Source of the DNA: G963556115 sp963677015
Lineage (GTDB): Bacteria; Planctomycetota; SZUA-567
Assembly (NCBI GenBank): GCA_963677015.1
Contig: OY781533.1
Span: forward strand, 1,984,001 to 2,048,000
Length of the DNA stretch: 64,000 nucleotides
Direction of reading: 5' to 3'
A model generated the notes under the pieces. That model was not told where the DNA came from, ran no database searches, and was given only the letters and a program-made list of their open reading frames with translations. Shown here piece after piece: positions 40,222 through 47,681 of this stretch. A program made the translations under genes and the position numbers. The number at the start of each line of letters is the position of its first letter. Position 1 is the stretch's first letter.

Positions 40222-41533
40222 TTTTATTCCGCTCCAGCTTGAGCCGATGCCAATATTCCAACCTCTTTCTGATCTCACGCTCAAAACCAAAATTTCCAGG
40301 AGTATAAAGTTCTGTTCCCGCCAAATCATCCGGTAAATATTCCTGACCTGAAAAAGCATCAGGACAGTCGTGATCATACTGATACCCCTTATGATACCCC
40401 AACTCCGCCATCAGCTTGGTAGGAGCATTTCGAATATGCAGCGGCACCGGCTCGTTCCGTGAATTTTTTACCAGATCTTTCGCAGCCATTATAGCCAGTT
40501 CAAGGGAGTTTGACTTCGGTGCAGTAGCCAGATAAACCACCGCCTGCGTAAGTGCAGTGTCAGCTTCAGGCATACCCAGAAAATGCACCGCATCTTTAGC
40601 AGCCACCGCCTGAATCAGCGCCTGGGGATCGGCCAATCCTACATCCTCACTCGCGATGCGCACCAGACGACGGCAGATATATAGTGGGTCAGCTCCTCCC
40701 TGAAGCATCCGGCAAAGCCAGTATACCGCAGCCTGCGGATCAGACCCTCTAATCGATTTATGCAGCGCCGATATCAGGTTATAATGCTCCTCCGCGCTTT
40801 TATCATAAGCGATCGTCCTGCTGGCAATAGCTTCTTTAATCATCGAAGAAGTAACGGATCGTACACCCTCATCATCCTCTTCAGCACCATTAACCGCAAG
40901 TTCCAGTGCACCCAGTGCCGCCCGGGCATCACCATTCGCGAAATTAATAAGAATCCTTCGAGCATCATCGGCAAGAGAAACCCCGTATTTTCCCAAACCT
41001 CTGATATCATCCTTCAGTGCGGCAGCAACAATTTTAGCAATATCCTCATCACTAAGAGCCTTGAGTGTATAGGTCCGGCAACGGGAAAGTAAAGCATTAT
41101 TAATAGAGAAAGAGGGATTTTCAGTAGTTGCCCCAATGAGAATTATCTCTCCGCTCTCAACATGCGGCAGAAAAGCATCCTGTTGAGATTTATTGAAACG
41201 ATGTATCTCATCGACAAAGAGAATTGTCTTAATGCCGCTGAGCAGCATACGCTCTTTCGCTTTTGCAACCAGCTCGCGCACATCCTTCACTCCCTGTAAA
41301 ACAGCAGAGAACGAGACAAAATGATGATTTGTGGTATTGGCGATAACCTTTGCAAGCGTTGTCTTGCCACTTCCGGGCGGGCCCCAGAGAATCATACTAC
41401 CAACAGCATCATCCTCGATCGCCCGGCGAATAAGTGTTCCTTCACCGACCAGATCTTCCTGACCGACAAATTCTGCGAGCGTCTGTGGCCGCATCCGGTC
41501 AGCCAGAGGCTGTGCTTTAGAAAACAATCCCAT
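40211..41533 (-). CDS. rarA: replication-associated recombination protein RarA (MgsA)
   Basis: A 440-residue AAA+ ATPase of the clamp-loader group acting at stalled replication forks. It has RPQTLAEFVGQEDLVG, the Walker A GPPGSGKTTLAKVIA, Walker B ILFVDEIHRFNKSQQDAFLPH, sensor 1 IGATTENPSF with the Arg finger SRCRTYTL, and the C-terminal tetramer domain (AVYWLCRMLQGGADPLYICRRL, LGYHKGYQYDHD). AAGG lies 9 bp before the ATG. It starts 11 bp after rsmD and runs into the RecA paralogue. Confidence 0.96.
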   Translation of the reverse strand: MGLFSKAQPLADRMRPQTLAEFVGQEDLVGEGTLIRRAIEDDAVGSMILWGPPGSGKTTLAKVIANTTNHHFVSFSAVLQGVKDVRELVAKAKERMLLSGIKTILFVDEIHRFNKSQQDAFLPHVESGEIILIGATTENPSFSINNALLSRCRTYTLKALSDEDIAKIVAAALKDDIRGLGKYGVSLADDARRILINFANGDARAALGALELAVNGAEEDDEGVRSVTSSMIKEAIASRTIAYDKSAEEHYNLISALHKSIRGSDPQAAVYWLCRMLQGGADPLYICRRLVRIASEDVGLADPQALIQAVAAKDAVHFLGMPEADTALTQAVVYLATAPKSNSLELAIMAAKDLVKNSRNEPVPLHIRNAPTKLMAELGYHKGYQYDHDCPDAFSGQEYLPDDLAGTELYTPGNFGFEREIRKRLEYWHRLKLERNKSDS

Positions 41534-41544
41534 CGTTATAAACC

Positions 41545-42105
41545 TTACTTCCTGTATTCAAGCACTCTGCTGCGCCCATGCCTGCGGTCTTTGAAAAGAG
41601 TAACCCCCTCCCAGAGAGGCGGATCAATCTTCTGATGCTCAAAGCGAAAAATTATTCTCCCGTCAGGAGCAAGTACCCGGCAGATACCAGCCATAATTTC
41701 CCGGACATTGTCAGCCCCCTTCCAGTCCGGCATGTCAACAAAAGGCGGATCAACGAATACAAGATCAAATTCAGATGCGGCGCAAGCAAGAAAACTCTCG
41801 ACTCTTCCCTCAAAAATCTTGGCATACTCTGTCAGTTTACTGCGTTCAAGATTACTGCGTATTGCATGCACTGATCGACGCTCCACCTCAACAAAAACAC
41901 AAGAATCCGCGCCCCGGCTGAGGGCTTCAATACCTACCGCACCACTACCGGCATAAAGATCAAGAACACGTGCACCGGTAATAACCGCGCAAAGAGAATT
42001 AAAAATCGCCCCGCGGGTTTTTTCCAGATATGGTCTGGCGCTCACATCTTTCTCAACCTGTAACTGCACCCCTTTGGCACTTCCTGCAATAACTCTCATT
42101 GTCAT
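41545..42105 (-). CDS. rsmD: 16S rRNA (guanine966-N2)-methyltransferase RsmD
   Basis: A 186-residue SAM methyltransferase modifying G966 of 16S rRNA. It has MRVIAGSAKGVQL, RPYLEKTRGAIFNSL, VLDLYAGSGAVGIEALSRGA and the catalytic DLVFVDPPF (NPPY-like). Length is normal. Start at ATG 42105 has GGAG 4 bp upstream; ATG 42099 is equally possible. It is the first gene of the rsmD-rarA-recA-like-NFACT operon. The divergent partner is the ankyrin gene. Confidence 0.93.
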   Translation of the reverse strand: MTMRVIAGSAKGVQLQVEKDVSARPYLEKTRGAIFNSLCAVITGARVLDLYAGSGAVGIEALSRGADSCVFVEVERRSVHAIRSNLERSKLTEYAKIFEGRVESFLACAASEFDLVFVDPPFVDMPDWKGADNVREIMAGICRVLAPDGRIIFRFEHQKIDPPLWEGVTLFKDRRHGRSRVLEYRK

Positions 42106-42232
42106 ACCACTCCATAATCTTAAAATAACACCGTTATGATTATAAACTTTCCTTGAATTATAGCAATAATTCCACTATAATTTTAAACACATTAACATAA
42201 CAAAACACTCAATAATAAAGGAGAAAATTCTT

Positions 42233-42994
42233 ATGTTAAAAAATGCTATCAGAGCAACACTCTTATTTATTATCTTTATATCATGCCAAGCCTTTGCGTC
42301 CCCAGGTTTTAACGCCTTGATTGATGCTGTGAACAACCGGGATTATGACACTGTAAACAATATGCTTCTGGCAAACAACGACAAATCACTGATCCGAGAA
42401 CGTGATAATGCCGGCAGAACAATTCTGCACTATGCAGCCAACAAAGGAAATACCAAAGTTCTTGGGCTCTTTCTCGCGGCCGGTGCTGACCCCAATGCAT
42501 TGGACAATCAGGGACAAACCCCTATCTTTTACGCTGTTAACCGCGCATTCGAGGATAATGCTCAGATGCTGATAACAGCCGGAGCAAATGTCAATATTGC
42601 TAACCGCACCCGCTTTACCCCTTTGCTTCTGGCATCACAAAAAGGCAAACCCAAGATGACCCGTATACTTATACGCGCCGGAGCCGATGTCAACGCTGTC
42701 AGCGCAGCCGGTGCGACAGCACTTATGTTTGCAGCTGCGCGCGGTAATACAGATCTGATCGAACTGCTGTTACGCAATCGTGCCGATCTGCGAGCCCGTG
42801 ATAAATTGGGTAACACCGCTATGCACTATGCGGCAAAGAACAACCGTTACAAAGTCGTTGACCTGCTCAAGCCGCTGATTAACAAACGCAATAACGCCGG
42901 TCAGACACCACTGGATATCGCAGCTCTCGGCGGCAACAACACTAGAGACGTAACAACGGAATTACTTAAAAACGGTGCTAAAACCGGAAGATAA
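42233..42994 (+). CDS. secreted ankyrin-repeat protein
   Basis: 253 residues with a signal peptide (RATLLFIIFISCQAFA, cut near residue 22) and about six ankyrin repeats, e.g. GRTILHYAANKGNTKVLGLF, GQTPIFYAVNRAFEDNAQML, GATALMFAAARGNTDLIELL and GNTAMHYAAKNNRYKVVDLL. The ligand is unknown. AAGGAGAA precedes the ATG. A strong terminator follows. Periplasmic location is likely. Confidence 0.92.
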   Translation: MLKNAIRATLLFIIFISCQAFASPGFNALIDAVNNRDYDTVNNMLLANNDKSLIRERDNAGRTILHYAANKGNTKVLGLFLAAGADPNALDNQGQTPIFYAVNRAFEDNAQMLITAGANVNIANRTRFTPLLLASQKGKPKMTRILIRAGADVNAVSAAGATALMFAAARGNTDLIELLLRNRADLRARDKLGNTAMHYAAKNNRYKVVDLLKPLINKRNNAGQTPLDIAALGGNNTRDVTTELLKNGAKTGR

Positions 42995-43017
42995 ATCTTA
43001 ACCTTTAATCAATAAAG

Positions 43018-43053
43018 CTTGGCTTGCAGTTATAGTGCAAGCCAAGTTATTTT
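43018..43053 (+). terminator. intrinsic terminator after the ankyrin gene
   Basis: Perfect 11-bp stem CTTGGCTTGCA (43018-43028) with TGCAAGCCAAG (43036-43046), 7-nt loop, then TTATTTTTAT. The next gene starts only 25 bp after the stem. Confidence 0.88.
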
Positions 43054-43070
43054 TATCAGAAAATCAGCTC

Positions 43071-43742
43071 ATGAACAGACGTATCACTTTTGACATTATT
43101 ATTATTACAATATTTATCGGCGCGAGTTCCTTCTTCGCCTATAAATATTTATTCAAAACAAATACGCCTAAAAAAACAGTTTCACTCCAGGAGACAGCAC
43201 CAGAGGTCGCTGATGAAAAAGTTATAAATTTGATCCGCAGTACCACTCCCGGTGATACATATGATTTGTGGTATCCTCCACGCCTCTCAAACCGCTGGAA
43301 ATATATTGAAATATACCAGAACGGAATGCTTTCAGGCAACTCCCAAACCCTTCAGAAACGCATAACCGGGAAAAACGGCAATGCCGATTTTCATTTTATC
43401 CTGACCAACGGCTATGGCGGAACAGATGGCGCAGTAGAAGTCGGCAGTTCCTGGCTTGAGCAGACAGACTCTGCTCCAAGTCTGGATTCCGGCAGCATTC
43501 ATCCAAAAGACATGAATAAAATCCATGAAACAGTCAGCATCTGCCTGATAGGTGATTTTACAACCCAACCACCCAGCAAAAAACAGATAGCCAGCCTGAA
43601 AGCCTTACTGAATTACCTTCTCTCTGAGACACCGGCAAAAGGTTACAATACATTTCTCAATCCAGCCAGCACCTCAATAAATAAGCAAGCGCCGCGCTAT
43701 CTTCCTCTGGAAATTCTTCTTAAAACCAGAACCGGAGAATAA
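43071..43742 (+). CDS. membrane-anchored degenerate N-acetylmuramoyl-L-alanine amidase-like protein
   Basis: 223 residues from the ATG at 43071. One N-terminal TM (about 7-28) anchors a periplasmic domain. The Amidase_2/PGRP order is visible: WKYIEIYQNG (77-85), FHFILTNGYGGTDGAVEVG (107-125), SSWLEQ, SICLIGDFTTQPPSKKQIAS. Active members have His-His in the first strand and Gly-Ala-His-Ala after the W..Q; here these are IYQN and DSAP. The zinc ligands are thus missing, so cleavage is unlikely and peptidoglycan binding possible. No Shine-Dalgarno is visible and a terminator stem ends 25 bp upstream, so expression may be low or depend on read-through. Confidence 0.7.
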   Translation: MNRRITFDIIIITIFIGASSFFAYKYLFKTNTPKKTVSLQETAPEVADEKVINLIRSTTPGDTYDLWYPPRLSNRWKYIEIYQNGMLSGNSQTLQKRITGKNGNADFHFILTNGYGGTDGAVEVGSSWLEQTDSAPSLDSGSIHPKDMNKIHETVSICLIGDFTTQPPSKKQIASLKALLNYLLSETPAKGYNTFLNPASTSINKQAPRYLPLEILLKTRTGE

Positions 43743-43757
43743 ATCAGTACCTTAATA

Positions 43758-45254
43758 TCAGTCAACAAGCCAAGTCTCTAGCACACCTATTCCGTAATGC
43801 AAGAGGTATTCGGCTCTCTCCTGACTACCAGCCTCAACATAACACCGCAACTCCGGCGCATTACCGCTAGGGCGAAAATGCATAATATCGCCACTGACAA
43901 ATTTAATTCTTATGCCATCGGTAGTATCAGTCGCAGCGACCTCTCCGAGTTCAGGAAGCAGTTCCGCTATTTTTGAGCTGCCTCCAACCAGAAGTCCATC
44001 AAGTTTTGCAGAACTAATTTCAGTCGGTACCCCCTGCAGGCGATCACTTCCGCCATAACGTGCCGGCAACCTTTTCACCAGCTCAGAAACCGGAACTCCT
44101 AACCGCCGCGCCAGACCAAGCACAGACAACTGCACAATCATAGGATCACGAGTCGGCAGCGGCGCGAGAGTATGCCCGTCAATACATACAGGAGAACGCT
44201 GCAGAAAACCGCCGTTTGCCTCATAACCGACAATTACTTTACTTGAATCACCATTATACAGCTCATTCAACCCCGCAATAACAAAGGGTGAACCGATCCG
44301 GGTACGCTTTACCACCTCAAACTTCTTACATAGTTCAACCGCCGTATTACTGCTGACAGGAGTAACCACACAGTCTGCCCCCAGAAATTCCGCTGTCAGA
44401 ACTCCGGCAATATCCCCGCGCAGCCAATTCCCCTTCTCGTCACTTACCAGAGGACGGTCACTATCACCATCGGTGGAAATAATTGCATCCAGAGTATATT
44501 GAGCTGCCGTCTCTCTGGCCAGAGTAATATCTTCCGGCCTGATAGCTTCCGTATCCACCGGAATAAACTCATCACTGCGCTGCAGTGGAACAACAACTCC
44601 ACCCATACGCGAAACGACCAGATTCATTATATCACGCCCGACAGCAGAATGCTGGTATACACCGATAGTCATACCCTTTAAAAAATCCACTGGAAAAGCC
44701 TGAAGCCAGCGATCAATATACAGCACCCGGGCCCCGCTTTCCGGGTCCACCAAAGCAGAATCCCCTGCTGCTAGCATACCTTGAGGATCAAAGATATCAG
44801 GTATAATCACCTCCTGCGCTTTAATTCCAATCTCATCCTCTTTTAAAATTTCTCCAGCTCCAGTATTATATTTAATTCCATTACGATCAGCAGGAATATG
44901 ACTCCCGGTGACCATCACTGCCGGAATTTTATTGCTTATGCCATACAGCGCAACCGCAGGTGAAGGGACAAAACCTGAATTAATAACCTCCATACCGCTA
45001 TCAGCCACCGCCCTGGCAACAGCCGCCATAATACGTGGAGTACTTGGACGCAAGTCACCGGCAATGGCCATCTGCTCAAGTTTGTACCCGGGATTATGCT
45101 GAAGCCAGTCATTTTTAAGATACTGTATAAATCCAAGTGTATAGGCATAGCATACATAGTCACTCATATCAGCCACCAGACCTCTGGCACCGCTGGTGCC
45201 AAACTTGACATTCGAACTCTCCATCAACTCGGAAATTATGACTTTTCTCTCCAT
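43758..45254 (-). CDS. phosphomannomutase/phosphoglucomutase (alpha-D-phosphohexomutase)
   Basis: 498 residues from ATG 45254, which has GGGAG upstream; an earlier in-frame start at 45278 does not. The four-domain order is visible: FGTSGARGLV, the phospho-Ser loop VTGSHIPADRNGIKY, the metal site STDGDSDRPLV, the sugar loop GYEANGGFLQ and the phosphate loop RPSGNAPELRCY. It interconverts hexose 1- and 6-phosphates for cell-envelope sugars. Mannose, glucose or glucosamine preference cannot be told from this reading. Confidence 0.92.
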   Translation of the reverse strand: MERKVIISELMESSNVKFGTSGARGLVADMSDYVCYAYTLGFIQYLKNDWLQHNPGYKLEQMAIAGDLRPSTPRIMAAVARAVADSGMEVINSGFVPSPAVALYGISNKIPAVMVTGSHIPADRNGIKYNTGAGEILKEDEIGIKAQEVIIPDIFDPQGMLAAGDSALVDPESGARVLYIDRWLQAFPVDFLKGMTIGVYQHSAVGRDIMNLVVSRMGGVVVPLQRSDEFIPVDTEAIRPEDITLARETAAQYTLDAIISTDGDSDRPLVSDEKGNWLRGDIAGVLTAEFLGADCVVTPVSSNTAVELCKKFEVVKRTRIGSPFVIAGLNELYNGDSSKVIVGYEANGGFLQRSPVCIDGHTLAPLPTRDPMIVQLSVLGLARRLGVPVSELVKRLPARYGGSDRLQGVPTEISSAKLDGLLVGGSSKIAELLPELGEVAATDTTDGIRIKFVSGDIMHFRPSGNAPELRCYVEAGSQERAEYLLHYGIGVLETWLVD

Positions 45255-45438
45255 AGCACTCCCTTTTCTCCATATCAATATAATATCATCCCGTTTCTGT
45301 TAAAATCATTATACAGGCTCTTTTGATTTTATCAATTTATTTCGGAAATATCTTTGCAACCCTCTAATAAATTGGGTATAGTAACTGATGTACAGGCTAC
45401 TCTTTTTTCGGTAAACCACCTAGAAAGAAACAGGGACT

Positions 45439-46767
45439 ATGAAGAAAACATTCGTTCTGGACACCAATATCCTGCTGCACAATCCTGAAGCACTCTCACT
45501 TTTCGATGATAACACAATAGTACTTCCAATAACCGTTCTTGAAGAACTTGACAAATTTAAAACCAACACCGACGAGCTTGGAAGAAATTCCCGCTATGTC
45601 ATCCGTGAACTCGACCGACTGCGAAAACAGGGTAATATCAGCAAAGGCGTACCCACCGGACGTGGCGGCCAGCTTATCATTTATCTGGAAAAAGATGTAG
45701 TCTCTGAAACCGGACTCAGCCGCATTACAGCAGATAATCAGATTATAGGAGTTGCCTATCATATTTTCCGCAAAAGCAAGGAAACGAATCCCGAAGAGAA
45801 GGTTGTCTTTGTTTCAAAGGATATCAACTGCCGGGTAAAAGCTTCAGCACTGGGAATAGAAAGTCAGGATTTTGAAAGCCAGAAAATCAATATTGATGAG
45901 CTTTATACCGGGATAACCGACCTGTCTATAACCAGTGCCCAGATAGATAAACTCTACCATGATCACGAACTGGAACTTGAAACTGACGAACTGCTGCCAA
46001 ATGAATTTATACATCTGCAGGCTATCGACAACTCACAGCAATCAGCTCTGGCACGGCATACAACCCACGGTCATCTGAAAAAACTCAGTGACAAGCCGAA
46101 TAAATGCTATACTATCCGCTCGCGCAGCAAAGAACAGCAGATGGCACTGGATATACTTCTTGATCCAAGCATACAGCTGGTGACCCTTGTAGGTAAAGCC
46201 GGCAGCGGTAAAACCCTGCTGGCACTTGCTGCCGGAATGGAAATGGTTATTGAGAACAGCGCATACGACAAAATATCAGTATCGCGCCCTATTATTCCTA
46301 TGGGAAAGGATATAGGCTATCTCCCGGGAAGTAAAGACGACAAGCTTAATCAGTGGATGCAGCCAATTTTTGACAATCTTACCTATCTTATCAGTAAAAA
46401 AGAGAATGAACTTGACTCATTGGCAGCACATAGAGAGGTGGATAACTACATTCAAGCAGGTGATATTGAACTTGAAGCCCTCACCTATATCCGTGGTCGG
46501 TCTATTCCGCGCCAATACGTTATTATTGATGAAGCGCAGAATCTTACTCCTCACGAAATCAAGACAATTATCAGCCGTGCTGGTGAAGGCACCAAAATGG
46601 TACTTACCGGCGATCCCCAGCAGATAGACAGTCCATACCTTGATGCCGAAAGTAACGGACTGACTTACGCGGTTGAACGACTGAAGAATTCACCGCTGCA
46701 TGGGCACATAACGCTCAAACGCAGTGAAAGAAGTCCATTATCAGAGATAGCTGCAGAACTGCTGTAA
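45439..46767 (+). CDS. PIN-PhoH (PhoH2/YlaK-type) ATPase with RNase domain
   Basis: 442 residues. An N-terminal PIN domain (about 1-140) has the acidic set FVLDTNILLH, LEELDKFK, SRITADNQIIG and VFVSKDINCR. A PhoH ATPase (about 215-442) has LVGKAGSGKTLLALAAG, SRPIIPMGKDIGYLPG, YVIIDEAQNLTPHEIKTI and LTGDPQQID. Characterised PhoH2 proteins are ATP-dependent RNA helicase-ribonucleases. AGGGA precedes the ATG. It is divergent from the phosphohexomutase gene. Confidence 0.94.
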   Translation: MKKTFVLDTNILLHNPEALSLFDDNTIVLPITVLEELDKFKTNTDELGRNSRYVIRELDRLRKQGNISKGVPTGRGGQLIIYLEKDVVSETGLSRITADNQIIGVAYHIFRKSKETNPEEKVVFVSKDINCRVKASALGIESQDFESQKINIDELYTGITDLSITSAQIDKLYHDHELELETDELLPNEFIHLQAIDNSQQSALARHTTHGHLKKLSDKPNKCYTIRSRSKEQQMALDILLDPSIQLVTLVGKAGSGKTLLALAAGMEMVIENSAYDKISVSRPIIPMGKDIGYLPGSKDDKLNQWMQPIFDNLTYLISKKENELDSLAAHREVDNYIQAGDIELEALTYIRGRSIPRQYVIIDEAQNLTPHEIKTIISRAGEGTKMVLTGDPQQIDSPYLDAESNGLTYAVERLKNSPLHGHITLKRSERSPLSEIAAELL

Positions 46768-46886
46768 AAGATTGTATAACTGCTGAAATAGTGACTTAAA
46801 TTTGCAGCGGAATCTTTTTCTTGACAAAATATTTTTATCTGCGAAAATTGATACTGATATTCTACAGCACAGATAATGGAGACACA

Positions 46887-47450
46887 ATGAAAGCGACAGA
46901 AGGAAAGATAGGCAGAGTATTCATTCTGCGTCTGGAAGACAATGACAAACTTCCCGACTGCATAGAAGAGTTTGCCAAAGATAATGATATTACCAACGCC
47001 TATGTCAGCTTTATTGCCGGAATTAAAACCGGTAAGATTGTCACCGGTCCCAAAGATCCAGCAGCCCGGCCAGTTGAAACACTCAATGTCGATATCAGCG
47101 ACACACATGAGAGCGCAGCTGTAGGTATTATCGCCAGAGATACAGACGACAATCCCATACTGCACATCCATGGATTTCTGGGAAGAGATGGAAATACCGT
47201 CAGCGGCTGTCTGCGTAACGGCGTTGATGTCTGGGTTACCGGAGAAGCGATTATTTATGAAATCCTTGATGCCACATGTGTCAGAGCAATTGATCAGGAA
47301 ACAGGGTTCAAGCTGCTCAATGTTGGAGAAAGATCCGCAGCAGCAACGGTACCAGCTGCAGATGCGGTCTCACCGGCACATATGGCAAAAATTGATCTCA
47401 ATGACGGCTATAGTCATATAATTCATTTATTTAATTCATCACTCAACTAA
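46887..47450 (+). CDS. PPC/DUF296 domain protein
   Basis: 187 residues from the ATG at 46887 (GGAGAC upstream); an in-frame extension to 46821 has no site. The PPC fold is shown by FILRLEDNDKLPDCIEEF, AYVSFIAGIKTGKIV, PILHIHGFLGRDG, VSGCLRNGVDVWVTGEAIIYE. Bacterial PPC proteins usually bind zinc by H-x-H plus a third His (GGHL); here that position is Cys (SGCL). The family resembles the plant AT-hook PCC trimer; function in bacteria is unclear. The C-terminal 50 residues are an added tail. A terminator follows. Confidence 0.8.
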   Translation: MKATEGKIGRVFILRLEDNDKLPDCIEEFAKDNDITNAYVSFIAGIKTGKIVTGPKDPAARPVETLNVDISDTHESAAVGIIARDTDDNPILHIHGFLGRDGNTVSGCLRNGVDVWVTGEAIIYEILDATCVRAIDQETGFKLLNVGERSAAATVPAADAVSPAHMAKIDLNDGYSHIIHLFNSSLN

Positions 47451-47470
47451 TATTATATAATATTTCAAAG

Positions 47471-47511
47471 TTAGACCGGCTGCGAGTTATACCTGCAGCC
47501 GGTCTAATTTT
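47471..47511 (+). terminator. intrinsic terminator after the PPC gene
   Basis: Perfect 13-bp stem TTAGACCGGCTGC (47471-47483) with GCAGCCGGTCTAA (47495-47507), 11-nt loop, then TTTTG. Confidence 0.9.
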
Positions 47512-47681
47512 GTATTGTTCAGAATATAACAGCTGATCTACATCACCAACACAAACCCCACATCCAACAATAACAATCCTCTAACTTGCATTCAGACTTT
47601 ATCCAATACAATATATAGTATGTACTGATTATGACCGTAATATATTGAATCTCTGATCTCTCCTTACTAAAGGGAAACTTA

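Noticed and set aside
40222..40377. N-terminal extension of the RecA-like protein
   Set aside because: It would overlap rarA by more than 160 bp and encodes a hydrophobic, non-RecA sequence; the GTG at 40221 fits better.
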